Positions 33,421 through 42,742 of a DNA stretch of 64,000 nucleotides are shown one piece after another. This DNA is from Streptomyces curacoi (GTDB lineage Bacteria; Actinomycetota; Actinomycetes; Streptomycetales; Streptomycetaceae), in assembly GCF_001513975.1 (NCBI RefSeq), contig NZ_KQ947988.1, forward strand, positions 186,001 through 250,000, written 5' to 3'. A program made the position numbers and the translations under genes. Each line of letters begins with the position of its first letter. Positions within the stretch are counted from its first letter, which is position 1. The notes under the pieces were generated by a model. That model had not been told where the DNA came from. It did no database searches and was given only the letters and a program-made list of their open reading frames with translations.

Positions 33421-33463
33421 CAGCTGTGAGGGAGCTGTGGGGCGGCTATGTACGGAGGGGCCG

Positions 33464-34714
33464 TCAGACGGCCGAACCGGCCTTCCACGCCGCCCAGTCC
33501 ATGTTCCAGCCGTTGAGGCCGTTGTCGGGCGCGATCGTCTTGTCGCCGGTGTTCTGGACGACCACGACGTCACCGACGATGGAGTTGTTGTAGAACCAGT
33601 AGCCCGCCGTGCCCTTGTCGTTGGCACCCTTGGTGTCGGACAGGCCCACGCAGCCGTGGCTGGTGTTCACGCTGCCGAAGATGGACTTGGCACCCCAGTA
33701 GTTGCCGTGGATGAAGGTGCCGGAGGTGGACAGGCGGATGGCGTGCGGCACGTCCTTGATGTCGTACTCGCCCTTGCCGTCGTCGTCCGTGAAGCCCACG
33801 GTCGCGCCGTTCATGCGCGTCTCCTTGAACTTCTCGGACATCACCATGATGCCCTCGTAGGTCTTGTTCTCCGGGGAGCCGGCGGAGATCGGGATGGTCT
33901 TGATGGTCTTGCCGTCCTGCGTGACCTTCATCTGCTTGGTCTTCGCGTCGACGTAGCTGATCTGGTTGCGGCCGATCTTGAAGGTGACCGTCTTCTGCTG
34001 GACGCCGTAGACACCGTCGGCACCCTCGACTCCGTCGAGGGCCATCTTCAGGGTGACGGCGGCGCCCTCCTTCCAGTAGTCCTCGGGCCGGCAGTCCATG
34101 CGGGTGTCGTTGAACCAGTGGCAGACGACCTCCTGGCCACTGGTGGTGGAGACGGTGATGCCCTTCTGGACGGCCGCCTTGTTGCTGATCGCCTTGTCGA
34201 AGTTGATCGACACGGGCATGCCGACGCCGACGGTGGAGCCGTCCTCCGGCGTGAAGTACCCGAGGAAGCTGTTGGCCGGGGAGACGGTGGTGAAGGAGGC
34301 GTTCTCATGGGCCTCCAGGCCCTTGGCGTCCTTCGCGGTCACGGCGATCTTGTAGGTCGTGGAGCGCTCCAGCTGGCCGGTGGGCTTCCAGCTGGTCCTG
34401 TCCGCGGATATCTCACCCGCGACCACGGCGCCGTCGGCGGTCTTCATCGACACCTCGGTGAGCGTGCCCTTGCTCACGGTGACGGCGGCGGAGTTGTTGA
34501 TGGAGGCGTTGTCGGTGCCGTCCTCGGGCGTGATCTTGATCTGGGCCTCGGAGGTCTTCTTGGCGGCCGCCTCGTCGACCTTGGACTGCGAGGAGTCGCC
34601 GCCGTCGCTCCCGGCGGCGTTGTCGTCGCCGCCGGAGCAGGCCGAGAGCACCAGGACACCGCCGAGCAGTGCGGACGCGACCGTGAGGCCCTTGCGCCGC
34701 TTACTGTTCGTCAT
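33464..34714 (-). CDS. L,D-transpeptidase lipoprotein (YkuD)
   Basis: 416 residues from ATG 34712-34714, with GGAGAAG at 6 nt. It makes 3-3 cross-links in peptidoglycan or attaches proteins to it. Lipobox LSAC gives a lipid-anchored Cys near residue 25; a Ser/Gly/Asp-rich linker follows. Two Ig-like domains (around ITPEDGTDNASINNSAAVTV and YFTPEDGSTVGVGMPVSINF) precede the YkuD catalytic domain with HGNYWG and SHGCVGLSD (catalytic C355). This order matches mycobacterial LdtMt2. Outer face of the membrane. Confidence 0.94.
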   Translation of the reverse strand: MTNSKRRKGLTVASALLGGVLVLSACSGGDDNAAGSDGGDSSQSKVDEAAAKKTSEAQIKITPEDGTDNASINNSAAVTVSKGTLTEVSMKTADGAVVAGEISADRTSWKPTGQLERSTTYKIAVTAKDAKGLEAHENASFTTVSPANSFLGYFTPEDGSTVGVGMPVSINFDKAISNKAAVQKGITVSTTSGQEVVCHWFNDTRMDCRPEDYWKEGAAVTLKMALDGVEGADGVYGVQQKTVTFKIGRNQISYVDAKTKQMKVTQDGKTIKTIPISAGSPENKTYEGIMVMSEKFKETRMNGATVGFTDDDGKGEYDIKDVPHAIRLSTSGTFIHGNYWGAKSIFGSVNTSHGCVGLSDTKGANDKGTAGYWFYNNSIVGDVVVVQNTGDKTIAPDNGLNGWNMDWAAWKAGSAV

Positions 34715-34886
34715 CACACGCTTCTCCATTGTTCCCGATTCCCAAAAAGCCCGAGAGTCCCCGTCAAGAACCTTCAACGCTACGACCGGTTCGTCCCGTT
34801 CCACATCCGTGGCATGTGTGGGGAACACCACGTCCGCCGCGGCGGGTGATGCCGGTGTCGGTCAGTGCGCCCCCTGAGACGACGAA

Positions 34887-34914
34887 ACCCCGGGCCGCGG
34901 TTGCCGCCCGGGGT
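34887..34914. terminator. Terminator of the 117-residue gene
   Basis: 9-bp stem ACCCCGGGC (34887-34895) with GCCCGGGGT (34906-34914) and a 10-nt loop, followed on the reverse strand by TTTCGTCG. It lies between the gene at 34935 and the transpeptidase start, so these two are probably separate transcripts. Confidence 0.7.
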
Positions 34915-34934
34915 CACGATTTCCCCAAGCGGCG

Positions 34935-35288
34935 TCAGCCGCCCTTCTTCGACCCTTCGTCGTCGAAGTCCTCGGGGACATCATCGTCGTCGAGGTCCCA
35001 CTCCGGCGAATCCGGGTCGTAGGCGATGCGCTCGCTGGACCAGGAGGCCTGCGCGAGCTCGATCCCCGGCACCTCGCTGACCAGGTCCAACGGATCTACG
35101 AGATACGCGAGGGCCTCCGCGGTGTCTTCCGTCACAGCGCTCTCGGCGTGGACCCGTTCGTCGGCCGGCAGCGTGGTGTCGTCGACGAGCCGCCGCAGCG
35201 CGGCCTTGGTCACGGCGTCACCGTCCTCCACTTCGAGGACGAGTTCCACGCGTAGCCGTACAAAACGTGATGTTTCTGGAGTACTCAT
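34935..35288 (-). CDS. Conserved hypothetical acidic protein
   Basis: 117 residues from ATG 35286-35288. Begins MSTPETSRFVRLRVELVLEV, has a compact predicted alpha/beta core (ALRRLVDDTTLPADERVHAE), and ends in an acidic tail (DLDDDDVPEDFDDEGSKKGG). No signal peptide, membrane segment or known motif. Probably cytoplasmic. The position between the transpeptidase and a surface protein gene says little about its role. Confidence 0.75.
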   Translation of the reverse strand: MSTPETSRFVRLRVELVLEVEDGDAVTKAALRRLVDDTTLPADERVHAESAVTEDTAEALAYLVDPLDLVSEVPGIELAQASWSSERIAYDPDSPEWDLDDDDVPEDFDDEGSKKGG

Positions 35289-35397
35289 GCCCGGAGCGTA
35301 CGGCTCATTTCGCCCGTGACTTTCCCGTGACCCGCGACTTTCACTAACATCGCCCCACACGGCCAATTCGCCAGCACCACAAGGGGATCGATATTCC

Positions 35398-35733
35398 GTG
35401 TCCGCCGCTCATCGATCGTCGTCCACCGCACGCCGATCGCTGCTGACCGCCACCGCCGCGGGGGCCCTGCTGGGCGCCCTGTGGTTCGTGCCCTCCGCCA
35501 ACGCGACGGGGGACCAGCCGGCGAGAACGGAGCCTTCGGCGCCTCCGACGACGCAGGTCACGCAGCAGGCACGGGCCGCGTCCGAGAGCACGGACACCAC
35601 CGCGGGCGGCACCCGGCTCGCCGACACCGGAAGCCTCGACACCACGCCGTACGTGGTCGGCGGGACCCTCTTCCTCACGATAGGTGCGGGTTTCGTCGTT
35701 TACTCGGTTCGCCGGGAACGTCTCGGTTTTTGA
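35398..35733 (+). CDS. Small surface protein with sortase-type LADTG signal
   Basis: 111 residues from GTG 35398, with AAGGGGATCG about 11 nt upstream. The signal peptide (RRSLLTATAAGALLGALWFV, cleavage after ANA) is followed by about 45 Thr/Ala/Pro-rich residues. LADTG comes next, then a transmembrane helix (YVVGGTLFLTIGAGFVVYSV) and a basic tail RRERLGF. The LAxTG pentapeptide plus helix plus positive tail is a class E sortase cell-wall anchoring signal in Streptomyces. No other domain; perhaps a short stalk or spacer protein. Confidence 0.8.
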   Translation: MSAAHRSSSTARRSLLTATAAGALLGALWFVPSANATGDQPARTEPSAPPTTQVTQQARAASESTDTTAGGTRLADTGSLDTTPYVVGGTLFLTIGAGFVVYSVRRERLGF

Positions 35734-35775
35734 ATTGACTTGACGGCTCCTTGACCTGAGCCTCATAGTCCGCGC

Positions 35776-36555
35776 ATGAAGAGATCATCGGGCGTGCGTG
35801 TAGCCGCCACGGTTGCCGTGAGCGCGCTGTCGCTCGCCCTTGTCACGGGTTGCGGTGGGGGGTCGGACGACTCGAAGGGGTCGGACGGGCAGGCCGCGAA
35901 GGCGCTCAGCGCCGCGGAGTTGAAGAAGGTGATCATCGCCAAGGGCGATGTCGCCGGATACGAGGTCGACGCCTCCGGCAAGCAGCTGCCGAAGTCCAAG
36001 GACCAGATCAAGAGCAGCGACGAGCAGTGCACGCCGCTGGCCTACGCCATGGGCGGCATGCCGCCGAGCGACTCGGCCTCGAACGCGGCCGTGATGGTCA
36101 GGCAGGAGAAGAAGCCCAGCGACACCGCCTCCAAGTCCCTGGAGGACCTGAGCGAGGGCGACATCGAGAAGTCGCTCACCGCCGCGATGAGCCTCGACAT
36201 GGTGGTCGTCGGGCTCTCCTCGTACGACGGTGAGGGCGCGCAGGAGACCTTCAAGTCCGTGTCGGACGCGGTGAAGAACTGCTCCGGTGGCTTCACCCTC
36301 ACCATGCAGGGCGAGGACCAGAAGATCACCAAGCTCAGCACGGAGAAGGCGTCCGGAGCCGGTGACGAGTCGGTGGCGTTCGCCGCGGTGAGCGACATGG
36401 AGGACGGCGACGTCGGCACCACGCACATCGAGGTGGTGCGCCACGGCAGCACCATCGCCACGTACTACACGATCAACATCGGTCTGATGATGACGGACAA
36501 GGCGTACGACGTCCCGGCCGCCGTCATCGACGCGCAGGCCGCGAAGCTGAAGTAA
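35776..36555 (+). CDS. Secreted lipoprotein
   Basis: 259 residues from ATG 35776. Lipobox VTGC gives a lipidated Cys near residue 26, followed by a Gly/Ser/Asp linker. The mature domain (from AAELKKVIIAKGDVAGYEVD) has two cysteines (SDEQCTPL and VKNCSGGF) that could form a disulfide. The arrangement resembles PknH/LpqN-like sensor lipoproteins of actinobacteria, but I cannot assign it firmly. No enzymatic motif. Followed by a strong hairpin terminator. Confidence 0.85.
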   Translation: MKRSSGVRVAATVAVSALSLALVTGCGGGSDDSKGSDGQAAKALSAAELKKVIIAKGDVAGYEVDASGKQLPKSKDQIKSSDEQCTPLAYAMGGMPPSDSASNAAVMVRQEKKPSDTASKSLEDLSEGDIEKSLTAAMSLDMVVVGLSSYDGEGAQETFKSVSDAVKNCSGGFTLTMQGEDQKITKLSTEKASGAGDESVAFAAVSDMEDGDVGTTHIEVVRHGSTIATYYTINIGLMMTDKAYDVPAAVIDAQAAKLK

Positions 36556-36569
36556 CCTCCCTGCCACCT

Positions 36570-36601
36570 CGGGGCCCTGTCGGTCGTACGACAGGGCCCC
36601 G
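36570..36601. terminator. Bidirectional terminator, lipoprotein gene and hutH
   Basis: 13-bp stem CGGGGCCCTGTCG (36570-36582), 6-nt loop, complement 36589-36601. It is located between convergent genes. Confidence 0.88.
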
Positions 36602-36630
36602 CACGCTTTCTGCGGCCCTCTCCTGCTCTC

Positions 36631-38175
36631 CTACTGGAGCGGGCCGGTGACCTTCTCCGCGGCCGCGAGCAACTCCCCACCGCGCACGAACGCGTCCGCC
36701 GCGGCGAGGTCGGGCGCCAGGAACCGGTCCGGGCCCGTGCCCTGGACCCCGGCGGCCCGCACGGCGTCGATGACCGCCTGCGAGGCCGGTGCCGGGGCGA
36801 GCCCCTCCCGCAACTCGATGGCGCGCGTGGCGGCGTAGAGCTCGATCGCGAGGACGCGCGTGAGGTTGTCGACGGCCGTACGCAGCTTGCGGGCGGCCGA
36901 CCAGCCCATGGAGACATGGTCCTCCTGCATGGCGGAGGACGGGATGGAGTCGGCCGACGCAGGCACGGCCAGCCGCTTCATCTCGCTCACCAGGGCGGCC
37001 TGGGTGTACTGGGCGATCATGAGTCCCGAGTCGACACCCGCGTCGTCGGCCAGGAACGGCGGCAGACCGTGGCTGCGGTTCTTGTCCAGCAGCCGGTCGG
37101 TACGCCGCTCGGCGATCGACGCCAGGTCGGCGGCGGCGATGGCGAGGAAGTCGAGGACATAGGCCACGGGCGCCCCGTGGAAGTTGCCGTTGGACTCGAC
37201 GCGCCCGTCCGGCAGCACAACCGGGTTGTCCACCGCGGACGCCAGCTCGCGCTCGGCGACCAGCCGGGCATGGGCCATCGTGTCCCGGCCCGCACCGGCC
37301 ACCTGCGGGGCACACCGCACCGAGTACGCGTCCTGCACGCGGGGCGCGTCGTCCTGGTGATGCCCGGTCAGCCCCGAACCGTTCAGCACCGCCAGCATGT
37401 TGGCGGCGGCGGCGCCCTGCCCCGGGTGCGGCCGGATGGCGTGCAGCTCGGGCGCGAGGACCTTGTCGGTACCGAGCAGCGCCTCCAGCGACAGGGCGGC
37501 GGTGACGTCGGCGGACTTGTACAGGGTGTCCAGGTCGGCGAGGGCCATGATCAGCATGCCGAGCATGCCGTCGGTGCCGTTGAGGAGGGCGAGGCCCTCC
37601 TTCTCCCGCAGCTGTACGGGCGCGATGCCGTGCGCGGCCAGCAGCTCTCCGGCGGGCCGCACGGTCCCGTCCGGACCCTCGGCGTCCCCCTCCCCCATCA
37701 GCGTGAGGGCGCAGTGGGACAGCGGCGCGAGGTCACCGGAACAGCCGAGGGAGCCGTACTCGTGCACGACGGGCGTGATACCGGCGTTGAGCACGTCGGC
37801 CATGGTCTGCGCGACCTCTGGCCGTACCCCGGTATGCCCCGAGCAGACGGTCTTGAGCCGCAGGAACATCAGGGCCCGTACGACCTCCCGCTCCACCCGC
37901 GGCCCCATCCCGGCGGCGTGCGAGCGGACGATGTTGCGCTGCAACTGGGCCCGCAGCTCCTGGCTGATGTGCCGGGTCGCCAGGGCGCCGAAGCCGGTGG
38001 AGACGCCGTAGACCGGGTCGGGCTTGGCCGCCAGCGCGTCCACGATCTCGCGGGCCGCGGCGAGCGCCGCGACCGCCTCCGCCGACAGCTCGACGCGCGC
38101 ACCCCCGCGCGCCACGGCGAGGACGTCGGACGCGGTGACCCCGGACGTCCCCACCACCACAGTGTGCATATCCAT
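36631..38175 (-). CDS. hutH: Histidine ammonia-lyase
   Basis: 514 residues from ATG 38173-38175 (a second ATG two codons later is possible). Converts histidine to urocanate, the first step of histidine utilisation. The catalytic MIO group forms from C145-S146-G147 in GSLGCSGDLAPLSH; most family members have Ala at the first position. GSSDVT-like, YGVSTGFG and QEDHVSMG family motifs are present. The other hut genes are not nearby. There is no ribosome site; instead a good promoter (-35 GTGACA, -10 TACGCT) places transcription at the ATG. Cytoplasmic homotetramer in studied relatives. Confidence 0.95.
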   Translation of the reverse strand: MDMHTVVVGTSGVTASDVLAVARGGARVELSAEAVAALAAAREIVDALAAKPDPVYGVSTGFGALATRHISQELRAQLQRNIVRSHAAGMGPRVEREVVRALMFLRLKTVCSGHTGVRPEVAQTMADVLNAGITPVVHEYGSLGCSGDLAPLSHCALTLMGEGDAEGPDGTVRPAGELLAAHGIAPVQLREKEGLALLNGTDGMLGMLIMALADLDTLYKSADVTAALSLEALLGTDKVLAPELHAIRPHPGQGAAAANMLAVLNGSGLTGHHQDDAPRVQDAYSVRCAPQVAGAGRDTMAHARLVAERELASAVDNPVVLPDGRVESNGNFHGAPVAYVLDFLAIAAADLASIAERRTDRLLDKNRSHGLPPFLADDAGVDSGLMIAQYTQAALVSEMKRLAVPASADSIPSSAMQEDHVSMGWSAARKLRTAVDNLTRVLAIELYAATRAIELREGLAPAPASQAVIDAVRAAGVQGTGPDRFLAPDLAAADAFVRGGELLAAAEKVTGPLQ

Positions 38176-38182
38176 ATTCAGG

Positions 38183-38211
38183 AGCGTACGCAGTGAAGAC
38201 GAAGATGTCAC
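38183..38211 (-). promoter_or_regulatory. hutH promoter for a leaderless mRNA
   Basis: Reverse strand: GTGACA (38206-38211), 17-bp spacer, TACGCT (38183-38188), 7 nt, ATG 38175. Five of six -35 positions match TTGACA. Confidence 0.6.
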
Positions 38212-38259
38212 TACTGGCTGGGTGGTACACCCCTTACCGCAATCTCGGCCCGCCTGGAG

Positions 38260-38287
38260 GTCCCCCTGCTCGAAGAGCTTGGGGGAG
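38260..38287 (+). repeat. Dispersed repeat R4, copy 2
   Basis: GTCCCCCTGCTCGAAGAGC then TTGGGGGAG, nearly identical to 31758-31785. It sits between the GGDEF gene end and the hutH promoter, so it could act as terminator for the former. Confidence 0.75.
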
Positions 38288-38334
38288 TTCGAGGACGAGG
38301 CCCGTTCAGGGCCGACAGCGGGGGCACCCCGGCC

Positions 38335-39480
38335 TTACGGCAGGCGGCCGCGGAAGCGCCGCCGCTCCGCGGCACCCTCCCCGAAGGGCTCGTCGGCGAG
38401 GCGCACCACGGGATCGTCCGGCCCCTCCCGCCCCGCGACGACAGGCCTGTCGGCCCGCACGGCCTTGGCCCGGTACTGCGCGGCGTCGGCGAGCCGGAAC
38501 AGCCGCCGCGCGGAGCGCACCTCCCCGATCGGATCCTCCGTGGACGCGACCCCGCACGCCACCCCCTCACCGAGCTCCAACTCGGCCGCCCGCCGGCACA
38601 GTTCATCGGCCGCCTTCACCACCTCGTCGGCGGGCGGACCGACGGCAAGCAGACAGAACTCGTCACCGCCGAGCCGGGCGGCGAGCGCACCGGGCAGCAT
38701 GGCACCGCACAGCGACAGAACCGACCCGAACCGCTCCAGCAGACGGTCGCCGACGGCATGCCCCTGGGTGTCGTTGACCCGCTTGAGCCCATTGAGGTCG
38801 CACACCACCAGGCTGACGACGACACCGTGGCCGCGATGCCGCTCGATGGCCCTCTCCAACCGCACATCGACGGCGCGCCGATTGGCGAGCCCGGTGAGCG
38901 CGTCGGTGAACGCCAGCCGCCGGGCCTCCTCCAGCCGCTCGCTCTGCGCGAGGCCGGCGGCCACGACGGAGGCGAGGACGGTGGCGAAGTCGGCGTCACC
39001 GCGGTCGAAGACGGGAGCACCGGTGGACCGGGCGACATACAGCTCCCCCCAGGCCCGCCCGTTCATCACGATGGGCGCGACGACACAGCACCCGCGCCCA
39101 CGGCGCCGGAGGGCGGCGACGCGCTGATGGCAGTACCCGGGATGGCCGGCGGAGGGGCCCTCGGCCGTCTCCACCCAGGCGTTCGGCTCACCGCCGGCGG
39201 CCCACCGCTCGTGCAGGAACTCGGTGATCTCCGGGAACTGGTGCACCGGATAGGCCTCGTCGCCCGGAAACTCCTCCTCCCCCTCGGCCCGGTCCCCCAC
39301 GTTCACGAGCACCCGCAACCGCCCGAGCTCCCGCTCCCAGACCGACAGCGCGGCAAAGCTCCCGGCCAGCGCCCGACACGCCCCGAGCGCCGCCGCCCGC
39401 CAGGACTCACGCGGGGTGTGCGCCGCCGCCATGCCCTGCGCCAGCGCCACCACGGCCGCGAGCCGTCTGTCCTCACCCAT
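38335..39480 (-). CDS. GAF-GGDEF diguanylate cyclase
   Basis: 381 residues from ATG 39478-39480 (GTG just before is possible). The N-terminal ~180 residues form a GAF-like sensor domain (CCVVAPIVMNGRAWGELYVA). The GGDEF domain starts at AFTDALTGLANRRAVDVRLE and holds an intact active site RLGGDEF near residue 270, so c-di-GMP synthesis is expected. No RxxD inhibitory site is obvious, no EAL domain, and no transmembrane helix, so it is cytosolic. c-di-GMP represses development in Streptomyces through BldD. This could be the protein called CdgE in studied species, but I am not certain. Confidence 0.88.
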   Translation of the reverse strand: MGEDRRLAAVVALAQGMAAAHTPRESWRAAALGACRALAGSFAALSVWERELGRLRVLVNVGDRAEGEEEFPGDEAYPVHQFPEITEFLHERWAAGGEPNAWVETAEGPSAGHPGYCHQRVAALRRRGRGCCVVAPIVMNGRAWGELYVARSTGAPVFDRGDADFATVLASVVAAGLAQSERLEEARRLAFTDALTGLANRRAVDVRLERAIERHRGHGVVVSLVVCDLNGLKRVNDTQGHAVGDRLLERFGSVLSLCGAMLPGALAARLGGDEFCLLAVGPPADEVVKAADELCRRAAELELGEGVACGVASTEDPIGEVRSARRLFRLADAAQYRAKAVRADRPVVAGREGPDDPVVRLADEPFGEGAAERRRFRGRLP

Positions 39481-39650
39481 CACTCCAGGCTAGGAGGTTT
39501 AGGGCGAACTGGGACATTGATGCGGCGCTTGGAGTGACGAGCACGCAAGAACAAAGGACAGGCAAAACGGACCGGGCCGACGAAACCGGCCCCCCCGGCC
39601 CACCCACCTCTCTCTCCGCCCGCCGGATCACCGGCGAACCCACACCCCCC

Positions 39651-40478
39651 CTACTCCCCCGGCCACTCCGGCTTCCGCTTCTCGTTGAACGCCGCCACCC
39701 CCTCCGCCCGGTCCCCCGAGAACGCCACCGCCCGCCACGCCGCGTCCTCGACCTCCAGCCCGGCCCGCAGATCCAGCGCGTGCCCCAGCCGCAACGCCCG
39801 CTTCGCGGCCCGCAACCCCACCGGTGAGTTCGCCGCGATCCGGGCTCCCAGGGCCAGGGCCTCCTCCCGGTCCCGCCCCTCCTCCACCAGGACATCGACC
39901 AGCCCGAGCTCCCGAGCCTCGACGGCTTCGACCCGCCGCGCCGTGAAGATCAGCTCCGCCGCCCGGGCCGCCCCCACCCGCCGCGGCAGCAACTGCGTAC
40001 CGCCGCCACCGGGAATCACCCCGACCGACACCTCCGGCAGCCCCACCACGGCCGTACGGTCGGCCACGATCACATCGCAGGACAGCGCCAGCTCGAAGCC
40101 GCCCCCCAGCGCGAAGCCGTGCACGGCCGCGATCGTCGGCACCGGCAACTCCAGCACCCCGGTGTACGCCCCCCGCGCCACCGGCCGCTGCCGCACCAGG
40201 TCCGCGTCGCTGAAGGAGTTCCGCTCCTTCAGGTCCGCCCCGACGCAGAACGCCCGCTCATGCGTCGAGGTCACCACCACCACCCGTACGCTCTTGTCCG
40301 CGCCCAGCGCCGCACACGCCCCCGCGATCGAACGGGCCATCTCCGTCGAGACGGCGTTCATGGCCTTGGGCCGGTCGAGGGCGAGCTCCGCCACATGCCC
40401 GACACCCCCTGCGGCCCCGTCACCCCCCTCACCGTGCCGCCGCACCAGCACGAAGTCCCCGTACCGCTCCTCACTCAT
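39651..40478 (-). CDS. Enoyl-CoA hydratase/isomerase family protein
   Basis: 275 residues from ATG 40476-40478, behind GGAGGGTGTC. Crotonase fold: oxyanion-hole residues in FCVGADLKERN and GFALGGGFELALSCD, and PEVSVGVIPGGGGTQLLPR, which includes the glutamate position of hydratases (E in LPEVSVG). A glycine-rich insertion HGEGGDGAAGGVGHVAELAL lies in the first strand. Likely fatty-acid or amino-acid acyl-CoA degradation; exact substrate unknown. No neighbouring beta-oxidation genes. Confidence 0.88.
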   Translation of the reverse strand: MSEERYGDFVLVRRHGEGGDGAAGGVGHVAELALDRPKAMNAVSTEMARSIAGACAALGADKSVRVVVVTSTHERAFCVGADLKERNSFSDADLVRQRPVARGAYTGVLELPVPTIAAVHGFALGGGFELALSCDVIVADRTAVVGLPEVSVGVIPGGGGTQLLPRRVGAARAAELIFTARRVEAVEARELGLVDVLVEEGRDREEALALGARIAANSPVGLRAAKRALRLGHALDLRAGLEVEDAAWRAVAFSGDRAEGVAAFNEKRKPEWPGE

Positions 40479-40692
40479 GACACCCTCCGGTTAACGCGGG
40501 TTAACAACACCGGCCCCGATCATCGCAGCCGGGCCCCGCCGGGGAAAGGCCGACCACGAGCGGTTCCCGAGTCGAGCCCCGACACCCCGTTCGAGTGACA
40601 TCCCACCCAACTCCCCGCCCACCGCACATGACAGCGCATAACGTGCGCGGGACCGCGGCGCGTTGGGGGCGCGAGCGCATTGGGGAGGGGTC

Positions 40693-41430
40693 GTGACGGG
40701 TGTGATGGCGGAAGGGTCGCAGGCGCGAGCGACGACGCGTCCTGCGCAGAGAGCCGACGCGACGAAGGCGTCCGGCGGAATCGAGACGGCCGGCGAGAGC
40801 ACCCCGGCCACTCCACAGCCCGAGCCGTACTCCCCGTACGGCCCCACCCCCCGCCTCTTCGGCTCCCGTGGCCGCCACCGCCGCCCCCGCCCCCGCAAGG
40901 CCCTCCTCGCCGCCGGCGGCCTGGCCCTGGCCGCGGGCGCCCTGAGCCTGGTACGGCTGACCCCTGACTCCCACATCGCCGGCCTCGGCACCACGGAGAC
41001 CGAACCCGTCCCGGACCTCGGCACGGACACCGACAGCGACTCCGACACCGACACGACCCGCTCGGCCCACGCCGCCGTCCCCGTCCCGAAGGCCGGCCCC
41101 TCGGCGACCTCGGTCATGGGCGGCCCGGACGCGACGCCGACGACCCGCACGATCGTCGTACCGACCGCGCACCCCACCGCCACACCACAGCCCGGCGGCC
41201 CCGGCACCACCACGGGCGAAGCCCCGGCGCGCACCACCGCGCCCCACCCACCTGCGACGACCAGCCAGGCACCCCGGCCGGCCCCGACCACGACCGCGCC
41301 GCCGGCACCCGGCCGGCCGACCACGAATCCCCCGGCCCCCCAGCCCGATCAGCCCGATCAGCCCGAGGACGAGAACATGTGCGTCCCGGTCATCGGCCTG
41401 TGCGTGGACCCCCTGGCCACCGACGGCTGA
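40693..41430 (+). CDS. Membrane-anchored proline/threonine-rich protein
   Basis: 245 residues from GTG 40693, directly behind GGGGAGGGG; the frame upstream to 40663 lacks such a site. About 75 cytosolic residues ending in an arginine-rich patch, then one transmembrane helix (ALLAAGGLALAAGALSLV), then about 130 residues of low-complexity Pro/Thr/Asp sequence outside. The C-terminus has a short cysteine pair MCVPVIGLCVDPL. Its position next to cya is conserved as far as I recall in Streptomyces, but no function is known. Confidence 0.8.
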   Translation: MTGVMAEGSQARATTRPAQRADATKASGGIETAGESTPATPQPEPYSPYGPTPRLFGSRGRHRRPRPRKALLAAGGLALAAGALSLVRLTPDSHIAGLGTTETEPVPDLGTDTDSDSDTDTTRSAHAAVPVPKAGPSATSVMGGPDATPTTRTIVVPTAHPTATPQPGGPGTTTGEAPARTTAPHPPATTSQAPRPAPTTTAPPAPGRPTTNPPAPQPDQPDQPEDENMCVPVIGLCVDPLATDG

Positions 41431-41488
41431 CGCTCCGGCGGCCGCACGAAAGCCGCAGCCGGCCCACCGAAGTCACCTGGCACGGCGC

Positions 41489-42616
41489 TCAGTCCCCCGT
41501 CGACGCCCTCCGCGTCAAGAGCCATGGCTCGACCACACCCAGCCCTCGCACCGGCCGCTGCCACATCGGCTGCAGCGCGAAGCGGTAGGTCGGCGGCTCC
41601 TCGCCCTCCTTCTCCGCGGCTGCCGCGGCCTCGGCGGCCTCAGCCTCCGACGCGGGCGCTTCACCCGTTCGGATGAGTTCCTCGGCGAAGGCACTGTCCA
41701 CGAGGACGGCATCGCGCGGGGCTATGGACGTCAGCCGGGAGGCGAGGTTCACGGTCGTACCGAAGACATCGCCCATTCGGGTGGTCACCGTGCCGAACGC
41801 GATGCCGACCCGCAGCTCGGGCATCGTCTCGTCGTTCGCCATGGTCTCGATGAGCCGCAGGGCGATCTCCGCGGCGACCGCCGCGTCGTCGGCCGCGTAC
41901 AGGACCTCGTCGCCGAGGGTCTTGATCAGCCGTCCGCCGCGCGCGGCCACCAGGTCGGCCGCCGTGGTCTCGAAGGCCTCGACGAGTTCGCCGAGTTCCT
42001 CCTCCTCCATACGGCGGGTCAGCCGTGTGAAGCCGACCAGGTCCGCGAAGCCCACGGCCAGGCGCCGGTCGACCATCTCCTCGTCGTCGGCGGCCTGGAC
42101 GACCCGGCCGGTCGCGGCGGCGAGCTGGCGGCGCCAGACGTAGACGAGGAACTCCTCCAGCTCGGGCAGGAGCAGCTCGACCAGGGGATACGTCACCTCG
42201 GTCCGGGTCATCCCCGGCTCCGGCGGCTCGGTCAGACCCTCCAGAAAGGAGTCGATCTGCCACTCTGCGAGCCGGGCGGTGGTCTGCCCGGTGGATCTGG
42301 CCACCTGCACGGCCATGGCCTCGCTGAGCAGCCCCGCCTCGACAAGGCCGGCGAGGCGCCTGAGCGCCAGTACGTCGGCCTCGGTCAGCGCCTTGGCCTG
42401 CCCGATGTCGGCGAACCCCATGGCCCGCCAGAACCGGGACGCCAGCTCCATGGAGACACCGGCGCTACGGGCCGCCTGAAAAGGGGTGTAGCGCCGCTCG
42501 GCGCCGAGGATGAGCTGTTCGAGACGCAGGGCGAGCGGATCCTCGCCGGGGTCGGCGGCGTGGGGGTCCACCCGGCCGTCCGCGCCCGTGCCGGAGCCCG
42601 TGTCGTCGACGGTCAC
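41489..42616 (-). CDS. cya: Class III adenylate cyclase
   Basis: 375 residues from GTG 42614-42616. An N-terminal helical region of about 180 residues (MerR-like HTH resemblance at FQAARSAGVSMELASRFWRA) precedes the cyclase homology domain: first metal Asp in FADLVGFTRL, second in GDEVLYAADD, and the transition-state region FGTTVNLASRLTSIA with the N and R expected. Makes cAMP, which Streptomyces needs for germination and antibiotic production. No membrane segment. Located next to birA on the same strand, 126 bp downstream of it. Confidence 0.9.
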   Translation of the reverse strand: MTVDDTGSGTGADGRVDPHAADPGEDPLALRLEQLILGAERRYTPFQAARSAGVSMELASRFWRAMGFADIGQAKALTEADVLALRRLAGLVEAGLLSEAMAVQVARSTGQTTARLAEWQIDSFLEGLTEPPEPGMTRTEVTYPLVELLLPELEEFLVYVWRRQLAAATGRVVQAADDEEMVDRRLAVGFADLVGFTRLTRRMEEEELGELVEAFETTAADLVAARGGRLIKTLGDEVLYAADDAAVAAEIALRLIETMANDETMPELRVGIAFGTVTTRMGDVFGTTVNLASRLTSIAPRDAVLVDSAFAEELIRTGEAPASEAEAAEAAAAAEKEGEEPPTYRFALQPMWQRPVRGLGVVEPWLLTRRASTGD

Positions 42617-42742
42617 GCCTGCTGCCCTTCTGATCTGCCACGGTCAGATATCGACCGGCCTCAACTGTACGGCAGGTGTGGGCCACCTCACTCCCGAGAG
42701 GCCCGCCCCACCGGCGCGGCCCCGATGCGGCGCACCGGCAGC

